A stretch of 35,527 bases of DNA from Candidatus Bipolaricaulota bacterium (GTDB taxonomy: Bacteria; Bipolaricaulota; Bipolaricaulia; UBA7950; UBA9294): positions 1 through 35,527 of the forward strand of contig JALTFO010000009.1 of NCBI GenBank assembly GCA_027007005.1. The letters run 5' to 3'. A program made the translations under genes and the position numbers. The notes under the pieces were generated by a model. That model saw only the letters and a program-made list of their open reading frames with translations. It had not been told where the DNA came from and ran no database searches. The number at the start of each line of letters is the position of its first letter. Position 1 is the first letter of the stretch. Below are positions 1-7,898 of this stretch, piece by piece.

Positions 1-110
1 CAAGTCTATGCTTCATCTCCCCCTACACCAACAAGCCTTAGCTTGCAGATGGACTTCGAGCCCATCCGCAAGCTCACGAATTCATCCCCGCCTACAAGGC
101 GGGGCACTCT
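1..110 (+). mobile_element. Probable right end of an IS200/IS605-type element
   Basis: A perfect 8-bp stem with a 3-nt loop (CCCCGCCT at 86-93, ACA, AGGCGGGG at 97-104) is preceded by GAATTCAT and followed by CACTCTT. This resembles the subterminal hairpin at the right end of many IS200/IS605 (TnpB) elements, and that resemblance is from memory, not from a search. No tnpB frame can be read in the first 80 bases, so either only the end is in the window or the element has decayed. The boundary near 110 is where similarity to the downstream nucleotidyltransferase begins. Alternative: an isolated repeat-type hairpin. Confidence 0.4.
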
Positions 111-751
111 TCCTGGTTCTCGTAGATCATCGCGCTATCACGGAGGCCGGTTATCAAACGATCCGACAGCTACTTCTTGTTAGAGGATACGAACAGGATG
201 GAGAGCAGCCATTCATCTTCCGAAGAAAGGTCAACTCGATCACTGTGGAGGTTGATCTCTTGGCGGGAGAGTATGGTGGAACCGGCAAGAGCAGAAGGCA
301 CCAGAGAGTTCTAGACACTCATCTTAGAAAGGCTCGCTGATGCGACGTTGCTTTCGACAACCCGGAGACCATCCAGATTGAGGGAACGCTTCCTGGCGGA
401 GGAATTGATACAGTGAGCATCAAGGTCGCATCAATCGACACGTTTCTCTGTATGAAGAGGATGGCGCTTGATGACCGGCTCAAAGAAAAGGATGCATGGG
501 ATATCTACTACTGCATACGAGAGTTCCCGGGAGGGATGGACGCGTTGGTCGAGCGCTTGAGACCGAGAATAAAGCATGGCTTGGTGAGAGAGACGCTAGA
601 GAAGATCGCCGTGCACTTTGCCTCGCCAGAGCATCGTGGCCCTCGGCATGTAGCCGATTTTGAGGAAATCACTGATCCCGAAGATCGTGAAGCAGTTAAG
701 CGAGACGCGTACAAGCGCGTAAATTACGTACTCCAACAGCTCGGAATCTGA
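111..751 (+). pseudogene. Broken AbiEii/AbiGii-like nucleotidyltransferase gene
   Basis: One reading frame runs through 111-751 and is interrupted only by an in-frame TGA at 338-340. The upstream part contains RRKVNSITVEVDLLAGEYGG. The downstream part contains ASIDTFLCMKRMALDDRLKE, KDAWDIYYC and ADFEEITDPEDREAVKRDAY, and ends KRVNYVLQQLGI. These blocks fit the nucleotidyltransferase AbiEii/AbiGii family as I remember it, whose members are often the toxin half of type IV toxin-antitoxin or abortive-infection pairs. The N-terminus with the first nucleotidyltransferase motif is missing where the IS-like end abuts, and no antitoxin gene is next to it. The fragment after the TGA could start at GTG 413. 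TGA is a normal stop elsewhere in the window, so this is decay and not recoding. Confidence 0.55.
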
Positions 752-1126
752 GATATATCGGCCGATTCCCAATAGAGCAGAACAAGCTTTCTATTCACAG
801 CGAGTGCCTGTTTCACCCGCGCAGTTCGAATGCCTCTTTCTGACCCTCTTTCAGCTTTCGCGATTCGCCAAGTTATTCAGCTATGCAGCGGATCCTTTCA
901 CATTATGGTTAGTAGTTTATAACTTTACACATTCCCGTACAAGCACGATGGATGCGCTCAGCGCACGCCTGAAGGCAATCCGGTTATTTATAGCGCTTGT
1001 TTTGACCTTGCGAAGAGGTTCACTTTATCGAGGGCAAAGTTGGTAATGCCCTTGCCGTCGCTGATCGATAGAAGATAGCAGGATTTCGGGGTATAATGCT
1101 TTCTTACATCTGGAAGTGGAGAAGGT
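752..1126. other. Intergenic region upstream of metG
   Basis: No convincing gene is seen. A frame of 80 codons at 804-1046 has no ribosome binding site and no recognisable motif. A short perfect hairpin (TGCGC at 953-957, GCGCA at 961-965) lacks a T-tract. The only supported element is the metG -10 box near the right end. Confidence 0.5.
1092..1097 (+). promoter_or_regulatory. -10 box of the metG promoter
   Basis: A perfect TATAAT lies 30 nt before the metG ATG, which predicts a transcript start near 1104 and a short leader carrying the GGAG ribosome binding site at 1117-1120. No good -35 box is seen 16-18 nt upstream, so the promoter may be weak or activator-dependent. Confidence 0.5.
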
Positions 1127-3073
1127 ATGGATAAGAAACGAGTGCTTGTGTGCAGCGCGTGGCCGTATGCGTCGGGGGTCCCTCATCTTGGGAACCTCGT
1201 CTCATCGCTCCTTTCCGGCGACGTGTTCACCCGCTACTACCGCCTGCGCGGACACGATGTCCTCTATGTTTCGGGAAGCGATGCTCACGGTACGCGCATC
1301 GAGTACGAGGCAAAGCAGCTCGGGATCACCCCAGCGCAGCTTGCGCAGCGCAACCACGAGAAGATACGCGCGGTGATCGATGGTTTCGGGATCAAGTTCG
1401 ACAATTACACAACGACCGAATCGCCGGTGCACAAGGAATTCATCCAGCACATCTATCTGGATATGGAGAAGAACGGGTTCATAACGACTAAGGATGAGGA
1501 TCGCGCTTACTGTCGCAACTGCAAGGTCTTCCTCGCCGATCGGTTCATCTCCGGAACGTGCCCGCGCTGTGGCTATGAGCATGCTTTGGGGAATCAGTGT
1601 GATAACTGCGGTGCGATCCTTGAGCCGGAGGAGCTGATCGACCCGGTCTGCAGCTTCTGCGGCAAAGGAGACATAGAGTTTCGTTCCACCAAGCATTGGT
1701 ACCTCGATTTAGATAAGCTATCACCGCAGTTGCAAGAATACGTTGCATCGCGAAACTTCCAAGGCAATGTCCATCAGTTTACGCAGCAGATGATCTCGGA
1801 CGGATTGCGGCCACGGGCGATGACCCGCGACATTGAATGGGGAATCCCAGCCCCGTTTGAGGGAGCTGAGGGCAAGGTAATCTACGTCTGGGGCGAGGCG
1901 GCTCTTGGCTACGTCTCTGCTGCGATTGAATACTTCCACGGAGATGACGGCTGGAAGGAGTTCTGGTTCGGTGATGATGTGCATCAGATCTACGCCATCG
2001 GCAAAGATAACATCCCATTCCACACACTGATCTTCCCCGGGCAGCTTATTGCCTCAGGGCGCGGGTATCATTTACCCGATCAGATCGCCGCTACGGAGTA
2101 CTTGAACTGGATCGGCGGTGATAGCTTCTCCAAGAGCCGCGGGGTGGGGCTGTACTGCGATGATGCGCTCAGAGTGATGGACGCCGAGCTGTGGCGGTTC
2201 TATCTTCTGTACAACCGACCAGAGGGGCGTGATGTGAACTTCTCGTGGGAGGAGTTGGCAAAGGCAGTTAACGGAGTCTTCATCTCTAATGTATCGAACC
2301 TGGTCAACCGTGTCCTGTCATTCGTCCAGGATCGCTACGGTCGCGTAGTTCCGGATGTCGACGTTGATAGCGAGGTCACCGACCGAGTACGCAAGACGGT
2401 CGTTTCCTACGAGAAAGCAGTCGAGCGAGCAAGCTTGAGTCACGCCCTGCGCGAGGTCTGTTCGCTAGCGGTATTTGGAAACGAGTATTTCCAACATAAG
2501 GCTCCGTGGGCGAGCGGGGATGATGTGGCCGTCGCGAGCGCGTTTCATCTGGTGAAGGCGATGACAATTATGCTCTCGCCGTTTGTCCCCAATTATTCCG
2601 CAAGGGTGCTAGAGATAATGGGCGTAGGAGCGTCACGTTGGGAGGAGATCGATCCCGTCGCTAAGGGGGTAACGATAGGTGCAGATCGTGTTCTCATTGA
2701 GAGAATCGATGTGAAGAAGATCGAAGCCGAAGTTGAGAGTCTCCACCAAGAGCGGGTATCATTCGATGACTTCTCTCGCTTGGACATGCAGGTGGGAAAG
2801 GTAGTTTCTGTTGAGAGCATTCCCGGGACTGACCGTCTGTACCGCTTGCAGATTGATGTTGGGGCGCGTACCTTGACCAGTGTTGCTGGGCTCAAGTGGC
2901 GCTATTCAGCCGAGGATCTCATCGGTCGACAGGTAGTCGTTGTGGTGAACCTGGAACCGACTGTGATCCGCGGGGTAAGATCAGAAGCGATGCTCCTTGC
3001 CGCGGGAAAAGGGAAGAAGGTCTCACTTCTTACCCCAGATCATAATGTTGCGCCTGGAAGCAAGATTGGCTAA
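1127..3073 (+). CDS. metG: Methionyl-tRNA synthetase
   Basis: Charges tRNA-Met in the cytoplasm. The 648-residue protein has the class I HIGH-type motif near residue 20 (PHLGN) and a KMSKS-type loop that reads SFSKSRG in the GGDSFSKSRG context. The connective peptide carries four CxxC pairs (CRNC, CPRC, CDNC, CSFC), so it is the double zinc-knuckle type shared by archaea and E. coli, not the single-knuckle type. A C-terminal tRNA-binding (Trbp111/EMAP-like) domain starts near residue 540 (FDDFSRLDMQVGKV) and promotes dimerisation in the family. The start at ATG 1127 has GGAG about 6 nt upstream. A separate promoter follows the gene, so it is probably its own transcription unit. Confidence 0.96.
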   Translation: MDKKRVLVCSAWPYASGVPHLGNLVSSLLSGDVFTRYYRLRGHDVLYVSGSDAHGTRIEYEAKQLGITPAQLAQRNHEKIRAVIDGFGIKFDNYTTTESPVHKEFIQHIYLDMEKNGFITTKDEDRAYCRNCKVFLADRFISGTCPRCGYEHALGNQCDNCGAILEPEELIDPVCSFCGKGDIEFRSTKHWYLDLDKLSPQLQEYVASRNFQGNVHQFTQQMISDGLRPRAMTRDIEWGIPAPFEGAEGKVIYVWGEAALGYVSAAIEYFHGDDGWKEFWFGDDVHQIYAIGKDNIPFHTLIFPGQLIASGRGYHLPDQIAATEYLNWIGGDSFSKSRGVGLYCDDALRVMDAELWRFYLLYNRPEGRDVNFSWEELAKAVNGVFISNVSNLVNRVLSFVQDRYGRVVPDVDVDSEVTDRVRKTVVSYEKAVERASLSHALREVCSLAVFGNEYFQHKAPWASGDDVAVASAFHLVKAMTIMLSPFVPNYSARVLEIMGVGASRWEEIDPVAKGVTIGADRVLIERIDVKKIEAEVESLHQERVSFDDFSRLDMQVGKVVSVESIPGTDRLYRLQIDVGARTLTSVAGLKWRYSAEDLIGRQVVVVVNLEPTVIRGVRSEAMLLAAGKGKKVSLLTPDHNVAPGSKIG

Positions 3074-3077
3074 GGCG

Positions 3078-3106
3078 TTGAAAAGGGCGGTGGCGGCCGC
3101 TAAAAT
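3078..3106 (+). promoter_or_regulatory. Promoter of the rplU operon
   Basis: TTGAAA at 3078-3083, a 17-nt spacer and TAAAAT at 3101-3106 form a near-consensus sigma70-type promoter. The predicted start is near 3113, leaving an approximately 18-nt leader with GAGGTG (3117-3122) before the rplU ATG at 3131. Confidence 0.75.
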
Positions 3107-3130
3107 GAGTACGACTGAGGTGTAAATTCT

Positions 3131-3445
3131 ATGTATGCAGTGATCGAAACGGGTGGTAAACAGTACTTGCTGGAGAGCGGAGATCTGTTCGACCACGAGT
3201 TAATAGACGGTATTGAGGAAGGCGAGACGGTCTCCTTTGACAAGGTCCTCCTTCTTGTTGATGATGGCGAGGTCCGTGTGGGAACACCGTACCTGGACGG
3301 AGTGAAGGTGACAGGAGAGGTTCGCGAGCAAGGACGAGGCGACAAGATTATTGTCTATAAGTACAAGAGCAAGAAGGGGTACCGGCGCAAGCAGGGGCAC
3401 CGACAGCCGTACATGAAGACGAGGATTACGACGATCGAGGCCTAG
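3131..3445 (+). CDS. rplU: 50S ribosomal protein L21
   Basis: Large-subunit protein bound to 23S rRNA. The 104 residues begin MYAVIETGGKQY, the standard L21 N-terminus, and contain the basic segment VYKYKSKKGYRRKQGHRQPY near residues 74-93 that contacts RNA. Length is normal for the family (about 103). It leads the order L21, Prp-like protein, L27, Obg, NadD, a common bacterial arrangement. The start is supported by GAGGTG 8 nt upstream. Confidence 0.97.
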   Translation: MYAVIETGGKQYLLESGDLFDHELIDGIEEGETVSFDKVLLLVDDGEVRVGTPYLDGVKVTGEVREQGRGDKIIVYKYKSKKGYRRKQGHRQPYMKTRITTIEA

Positions 3446-3456
3446 AGGAGAAGCAC

Positions 3457-3780
3457 GTGGGAGAGATTATAATTTCGCGCGATGAGCACAATCGTATCCT
3501 CGGGTTAACCGGGCAAGGGATCGATGCACAGACCCCTGCGGGTGGAGCTGCACTGCGGTTCTTGCAGGCAAGCGTCTCGTCGATGACGGATTACCTCCAT
3601 CTTGCACCGGATTATTCTCTGGGAAGCAGGGTGCAACTATCGATCGATCGCAGTGCTCCTCACCTCAATCGTGAAATTGATGCGATCATGGAGACACTTG
3701 TTATCGGATTGAGGCAGCTTGAGGCTGAGTATGCACAAGACCTTGTCGTGCATGAAGCTACAGTAGGGATACAGGTTTAG
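3457..3780 (+). CDS. prp: Prp-like protein, catalytic residues absent
   Basis: The position between rplU and rpmA, the 107-residue size and the pattern (beta strand, GxG loop, xASVSSM helix, C-terminal GLRQLEAEYAQ helix) identify a homologue of Prp, the cysteine protease that trims the N-terminal extension of L27 in Firmicutes and relatives. In active Prp a GHA motif supplies the catalytic His and a VCAAVS-like motif the catalytic Cys. Here the equivalent stretches read GQG (Gln20) and LQASVS (Gln37), and the protein has no Cys at all. Protease activity is therefore not expected; a binding or assembly role is possible. The GTG start at 3457 follows GAGGAG. The family assignment rests on context and pattern, not on a database match. 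Confidence 0.75.
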   Translation: MGEIIISRDEHNRILGLTGQGIDAQTPAGGAALRFLQASVSSMTDYLHLAPDYSLGSRVQLSIDRSAPHLNREIDAIMETLVIGLRQLEAEYAQDLVVHEATVGIQV

Positions 3781-3792
3781 CAAGGAGTAAGA

Positions 3793-4065
3793 ATGGCACA
3801 TAAAACGAGCACTGGCTCGACGAACAATCTGCACGATAGTCCAGGCCAGCGCCGGGGAGTGAAGCGCTTTGGCGGAGAATGGGTGAACCCAGGAGCGATC
3901 ATCGTCCGGCAGTGCGGGACGAAGTTCGCAGTGGGGAAGAACGTCGGTTTGGGACGTGATTACACCATCTACGCCACCGTGGCCGGACACGTGCAGTTCA
4001 CCGGAGATAAGAAGAAGTACGTGAACGTCCTCCCCTCCCTGCAGGGTTCCGCCCAGGAGGGTTAG
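3793..4065 (+). CDS. rpmA: 50S ribosomal protein L27
   Basis: L27 lies close to the peptidyl transferase centre. The 90-residue protein starts [12 protein letters not shown] and contains the family signature [19 protein letters not shown] and [15 protein letters not shown]. It begins directly at the mature-type MAHK N-terminus, without the phenylalanine-rich extension (ending near FFA) that Prp removes in Firmicutes, which matches the inactive Prp-like protein upstream. The usual NGRDS motif reads NLHDS, so this is a somewhat divergent L27. The start is preceded by AAGGAG. Confidence 0.96.
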   Translation: MAHKTSTGSTNNLHDSPGQRRGVKRFGGEWVNPGAIIVRQCGTKFAVGKNVGLGRDYTIYATVAGHVQFTGDKKKYVNVLPSLQGSAQEG

Positions 4066-4109
4066 TTCTCCCGTGTATACCCGCCTTGTAAGTTTCCAAG
4101 CGATCACCT

Positions 4110-5384
4110 ATGTTTATTGATGAGGCAATGATCCGCGTCGTAGGTGGACGCGGCGGAAACGGCGTGATTCGCTTCATATCCAACAAGCATAACTGGAAGG
4201 GAGGCCCGGACGGTGGAAGCGGCGGAGATGGCGGGGATGTAGTCATCCGCAGCTCGCTCAGCATATCCACGCTCTACCAGTTCCGCAATCGGCCGAAGTT
4301 CACCGGTGAACAGGGAGGAGACGGCGGGAGCAACAACAAGCAGGGTGCGCGTGGGAAAACTTCAGTGATTCTTGTCCCGGTCGGTACGATAGTGCGTGAA
4401 GCGCGTACCGGAGACGTATTGGCTGACCTAGCGGCTCCTGACAAAGAAGTAGTTGTCGCTCACGGTGGAGAAGGTGGACGGGGAAACAACAGCTTCGTCA
4501 CCTCGTCGAGGCAGGCACCGCGAATTTGCGAGCGGGGTCTGGCAGGAGAAGCTCGTACGCTGCGCATGGAGTTGCGACTCATCGCTGATGTGGGGATCAT
4601 TGGATACCCGAACGTCGGGAAGTCGAGCCTGATCTCCCGTGTCTCCGGAGTGCGGGCGAAGGTTGCCGACTATCCATTCACGACAATCACTCCCAATCTC
4701 GGTGTCGTCGATGTCGACGGACTGCGCCAGTTTGTCGCCGTGGACATTCCCGGACTGATCGAAGGGGCGCACACTGGCAAAGGGCTCGGCGATAGATTCT
4801 TGCGGCATGTGAAGCGCACCAGGGTGTTGATTCACATGATCGATCTGGCTAAGCTGGAGGGGCGAGATCCGTTGGAGGATTATCGCCGCATCAATGAAGA
4901 GCTGCGATCGTCGAGCGACGAGCTGGGAAGCAAGCCTCAGATCGTAGTGGGAAACAAGGTTGATCTGCTGGACGATGGCGAGATTAAACGGGAGAAGGAG
5001 AGGTTCGCTGCGATTGGGGTGGATATTATTCCGATCTCTGTGGCGACTGGAGTCGGGTTGCGCGCACTGGTAAACCTGGCCTACAACAGGTTGGAGTCGA
5101 TTGGTGTTGCTGTCCTCGATAGAAAGAGCGCGCTAAAGCGCCGCGTTTATCGCTTCCATGATGAGGAAGGATTCCGCGTTGAGCAGGATGGTGAAGCGTT
5201 CGTCGTTAGAGGGCAGACCGTGGAACGCCTGGTGGCGAAGCTCGTTCTCGACAGTCGTGATGCGCAGGAGTACCTGAGTGATCGACTGCATAGGATGGGA
5301 GTGTTCCAGGAACTTGGGCGGCAAGGGTTCACGCCGGGAGACCCGTTGCGGATTGGAGAGGTGAAACTTGAACTTGACCGGTAG
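4110..5384 (+). CDS. obgE: GTPase Obg
   Basis: Obg is a GTPase for late 50S assembly and stress control. The 424 residues show the three family domains: a glycine-rich Obg fold (1-158, with GGRGGNGVIRF and GGPDGGSGGDGGDV), a G domain with GYPNVGKSS (G1), DIPGLIEGAHTGKGLG (G3) and NKVDL (G4), and a C-terminal OCT domain (about 350-424). It follows L21-Prp-L27 as in many bacteria, with a 44-nt gap after rpmA and a 17-nt overlap with nadD. No strong Shine-Dalgarno is visible before ATG 4110, but the MFIDEAMIRVVGGRGGNG start matches the family well. Confidence 0.96.
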   Translation: MFIDEAMIRVVGGRGGNGVIRFISNKHNWKGGPDGGSGGDGGDVVIRSSLSISTLYQFRNRPKFTGEQGGDGGSNNKQGARGKTSVILVPVGTIVREARTGDVLADLAAPDKEVVVAHGGEGGRGNNSFVTSSRQAPRICERGLAGEARTLRMELRLIADVGIIGYPNVGKSSLISRVSGVRAKVADYPFTTITPNLGVVDVDGLRQFVAVDIPGLIEGAHTGKGLGDRFLRHVKRTRVLIHMIDLAKLEGRDPLEDYRRINEELRSSSDELGSKPQIVVGNKVDLLDDGEIKREKERFAAIGVDIIPISVATGVGLRALVNLAYNRLESIGVAVLDRKSALKRRVYRFHDEEGFRVEQDGEAFVVRGQTVERLVAKLVLDSRDAQEYLSDRLHRMGVFQELGRQGFTPGDPLRIGEVKLELDR

Positions 5385-5985
5385 TATTGGTCTGTTTGGC
5401 GGGACGTTCAACCCACTGCACAGCGCGCACCTGCTTGTGGCAAAAGCTGCCTACGAGCAGTTCGAGCTATCGCGAGTGGTGTTCATCCCCAGCGGGATTC
5501 CACCTCATAAGGAGATCCTGGCCAACGTGACCAAGGAGGATCGCTACGCGATGGTAAAGAGGGCAATCGCTCCGTTCCCGCACTTCTCCGTGTCGCGTAT
5601 CGAGATTGATCGCGATGGACCTTCTTACACCATTGATACGATTCGGTCCCTGCAGGGTGATTACCCGCAGGGGTTGTGCTTCATTGTTGGGGCAGATCTT
5701 CTGTCGCAGATTGAAACGTGGAAGGAACCCTATAAGCTCCTTGAGAGTGTCCCGTTTCTCATTGCACCGAGGAACAGGGTTCCAAGGGAGCTGTTTGCGG
5801 CTCCACCGTTTGATAGGGCGAGGATTTCATTCCTGGATATGGAAGAGGTCGATCTCTCCTCAACGTGGGTGCGCAATCAGATTAGGCGTGGAGAGGGAAT
5901 CCCCGACTGCGTGCCAGAGCCAGTAGCGGACTATATCGAGGAGCACGGCTTGTATCAATATCGAGAGCCGGTGCAAGCGAAGTAA
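5368..5985 (+). CDS. nadD: Nicotinate-nucleotide adenylyltransferase
   Basis: Converts nicotinate mononucleotide to deamido-NAD with ATP. The 205 residues start at TTG 5368 inside the end of obgE and contain the nucleotidyltransferase motif GLFGGTFNPLHSAH, the IPPHKE loop and the C-terminal SSTWVR motif (ISSTxxR type). Length is normal. The ribosome binding site GGAGAGGTGA (5355-5364) precedes the start; a second TTG at 5374 is possible. The obg-nadD-infC coupling puts NAD synthesis in a ribosome biogenesis operon. Confidence 0.94.
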   Translation: MNLTGSIGLFGGTFNPLHSAHLLVAKAAYEQFELSRVVFIPSGIPPHKEILANVTKEDRYAMVKRAIAPFPHFSVSRIEIDRDGPSYTIDTIRSLQGDYPQGLCFIVGADLLSQIETWKEPYKLLESVPFLIAPRNRVPRELFAAPPFDRARISFLDMEEVDLSSTWVRNQIRRGEGIPDCVPEPVADYIEEHGLYQYREPVQAK

Positions 5986-5986
5986 T

Positions 5987-6000
5987 AGGAGGTAGGTATC
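5987..6000 (+). promoter_or_regulatory. Ribosome binding site and ATC start of infC
   Basis: A full AGGAGGT (5987-5993) is placed 4 nt before ATC (5998-6000). The in-frame TAG at 5986-5988 bounds the frame upstream, and no ATG, GTG or TTG occurs between it and GTG 6043, which lies inside conserved IF3 sequence. ATC is therefore the start codon. Confidence 0.85.
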
Positions 6001-6510
6001 AAAAGAAGTTTACGCGTTAATGAGCGGATTCGTGAGCCGAAAGTGTTAGTGATAGATGATAAGGGTGATAACCTGGGGATAATGGCTACACCGGATGCGG
6101 TGGCGTTGGCAAAGGAGCGTGGGCTCGATCTGGTAGAAGTTGCATCGCAGTCCGAGCCGCGAGTGTGTAAAATAGTTGACTACGGGAAGTATCACTACCA
6201 GCAGGCAAAACGCGACCGCAAGCAGAAACATCGCTCTCGTCTGAAGGAAATGAAGTTTACGATCAAGATCGGTGAGCACGACTTTCAGACGAAGATGAAA
6301 CGTGTGCGCAAGTTCCTGACTGACGGAGATATGGTACGCGTGTCGATCTTCTTCCGTGGGCGCGAGATCGTGCACGCTTCACGCGGGCGGGACCTATTGA
6401 AGCGAGTGGCGGACGAACTGAGCGATATCGCCCGTATTGACGAACAGCCAAAGGCGAGAGGAAAGATACTGCAGATGCTGCTGGTTCCAAACCAGAACCA
6501 GAAAACCTGA
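5998..6510 (+). CDS. infC: Translation initiation factor IF-3, ATC start
   Basis: IF3 binds the 30S subunit, prevents premature 50S joining and rejects non-canonical start codons. Read from ATC 5998 the protein has 170 residues and begins (M)KRSLRVNERIREPKVLVIDD, which aligns with the standard IF3 N-terminus. It continues with the signature VCKIVDYGKYHYQQAKR and a C-terminal domain carrying EMKFTIKIGEHDF and GRE-type motifs. Starting at GTG 6043 would remove 15 conserved residues. A rare AUU/AUC-class start is the known basis of IF3 autoregulation in E. coli, and the same control is inferred here. It lies 12 nt after nadD and 13 nt before rpmI. Confidence 0.95.
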   Translation: MKRSLRVNERIREPKVLVIDDKGDNLGIMATPDAVALAKERGLDLVEVASQSEPRVCKIVDYGKYHYQQAKRDRKQKHRSRLKEMKFTIKIGEHDFQTKMKRVRKFLTDGDMVRVSIFFRGREIVHASRGRDLLKRVADELSDIARIDEQPKARGKILQMLLVPNQNQKT

Positions 6511-6523
6511 TAAGGAGGAGAAG

Positions 6524-6718
6524 ATGCCTAAGCAGAAGACACATCGAGCGGCCAGCAAGCGCTTCCGGCGCTCGAAGAGTGGGAAGCTCTTCCATCACAT
6601 GTCTAACTATTTTCACAAGAATGTGAAGAAGCGTTCTAAGTCGGTGCGCCAAGCCCGCCGGGACCAAGCGATTTCCGGTGGACAAGCAAAGAATATCAAA
6701 CGAATGATTGGTAGTTAA
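6524..6718 (+). CDS. rpmI: 50S ribosomal protein L35
   Basis: The 64-residue basic protein MPKQKTHRAASKRFRRSKSG matches L35 in start and length. The start at ATG 6524 is preceded by AAGGAGGAG. It sits in the conserved order infC-rpmI-rplT. Confidence 0.97.
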   Translation: MPKQKTHRAASKRFRRSKSGKLFHHMSNYFHKNVKKRSKSVRQARRDQAISGGQAKNIKRMIGS

Positions 6719-6733
6719 GCTAGGAGGAAGAAG

Positions 6734-7096
6734 ATGCCACGAGCACGTGGGGGAAACAAGAGATTACAGAGTCGCAAGAAGATCATGCGGCTGGCAAAGG
6801 GATTTAAGGGTAAGCGTGGGACATCGCACCGCATTGCAAAGCAAGCGGTCATGAAGGCACTACGCAACAGCTACATCGACCGGCGTCGTCGTAAGCGCGA
6901 CTTCCGTCGTCTGTGGATAATGAGGATCGGTGCTGCAGCAAAGCAGAACGGTCTATCATACTCTGCATTCATCGGTGGACTGCAGCGCCGCGAGATCGGG
7001 CTGAATCGCAAGATGCTCTCCGAAATCGCCGTGCATGATGCTGAGACATTCTCCGCATTGGCGACGATGGCCAAGGAGGAAGCGGTCAAGGGGTAG
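6734..7096 (+). CDS. rplT: 50S ribosomal protein L20
   Basis: L20 is an early assembly protein of the 50S subunit and in several bacteria represses its own operon. The 120 residues begin MPRARGGNKRLQSRKKIMRL and contain RDFRRLWIMRIGAAAKQNG and SYSAFIGGL, typical of L20 (usual length 117-120). The ribosome binding site is AGGAGG. No separate L20 leader structure is obvious, and infC follows nadD by only 12 nt. Confidence 0.97.
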   Translation: MPRARGGNKRLQSRKKIMRLAKGFKGKRGTSHRIAKQAVMKALRNSYIDRRRRKRDFRRLWIMRIGAAAKQNGLSYSAFIGGLQRREIGLNRKMLSEIAVHDAETFSALATMAKEEAVKG

Positions 7097-7097
7097 G

Positions 7098-7898
7098 ATG
7101 GGTTCTCAAGAGATTACCCTTCGCCTGCAGGAATTCTGGGAGGCTGAAGGGTGTCCGACCATCTCCCCGTATGGAGCGATCCCGGTTGGTGGATTAGCGC
7201 CGGATGTCTTCTTTGGCGCTCTTGCCCACAAACCACGGCGTACCTACCAAACCTTGACTGTTATCGATCCATCACGGGCTCCGTATGGCGACGATCCCTT
7301 ATATCCAATAGTTGATCAACGCCTGCAGGTAACGCTACAGGCAGCATCGAGCAAATTACGAGAGGACTTCATCGGTAGCCTGCAGATGTTGGGGATGGAC
7401 CTGCGCGCTAGGGACGTTCGTTTCGTCGCTTGCAGCTGGAATCTCTCCTATCTGGCGGGGCGGGCTGTGGGCTGGCGTGTATTGATCGATCACATCGAGG
7501 TCGGCAGCTTGTCGTATCTGGAGCGGTTGGGTGAAATTGAGCTTGATCCCGCACCAGCGTTGGTCGAGTATTCTCTTGGGCGTCTCGCGATCTCTGTGGG
7601 GGTTGTGGATGAAGCTGCACCAACAGAGCGTGGGCGTCAGATTGGTGAGTACGTTTTGGAGCACACCAATCGTGAAGCGATTGACTCATTGTTGTCCCTA
7701 CACGCTGATGAGTGCGAACAAGCATTGATTGCAGGGCTTTACTACCCAGCATACGATCACGTTCTCGCCTCTATCTACCTGTTGTCAGTTCTTACAGCAC
7801 GAGATGGTTTGGGCGCAAAGGGGCATGCTGGATGCTCGCGCGTAGCGGGCCTTGCCCGAGGTTGCGCGAAGGCTTACGCGGAGGTGAGCGATGCCTGA
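7098..7898 (+). CDS. glyQ: Divergent glycyl-tRNA synthetase alpha-like protein
   Basis: In the family, GlyQ is the catalytic chain of heterotetrameric glycyl-tRNA synthetase. These 266 residues (family about 290-300) follow the GlyQ backbone: EITLRLQEFWEAEGCPTISPY at the N-terminus, then PSRAPYG, a VRFV strand, VGWRVLIDHIEVGSLSYLE, and EYSLGRLAISVG in the motif 3 position. Signatures are changed. The usual PSRRP-DGRYGENPNR run reads PSRAPYGDDPLYP, the acidic pair before W (EDNWE) reads ACSWN, and YGLERLAMY reads YSLGRLAIS. The catalytic status is therefore uncertain. ATG 7098 is 1 nt after the rplT stop, and the end overlaps glyS by 8 nt. The pair sits where many bacteria have pheST. It may be the only GlyRS of a fast-evolving lineage, or a paralogue with a new role. 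Confidence 0.75.
   Translation: MGSQEITLRLQEFWEAEGCPTISPYGAIPVGGLAPDVFFGALAHKPRRTYQTLTVIDPSRAPYGDDPLYPIVDQRLQVTLQAASSKLREDFIGSLQMLGMDLRARDVRFVACSWNLSYLAGRAVGWRVLIDHIEVGSLSYLERLGEIELDPAPALVEYSLGRLAISVGVVDEAAPTERGRQIGEYVLEHTNREAIDSLLSLHADECEQALIAGLYYPAYDHVLASIYLLSVLTARDGLGAKGHAGCSRVAGLARGCAKAYAEVSDA

Noticed and set aside
338-340. TGA read as glycine (recoded genetic code)
   Set aside because: TGA ends many intact genes here (sucD, folK, korC, hdrA), and glycine uses GGN throughout.
804-1046. 80-codon frame between the pseudogene and metG
   Set aside because: No ribosome binding site, no recognisable motif, low-complexity hydrophobic translation; it lies in a non-coding gap.
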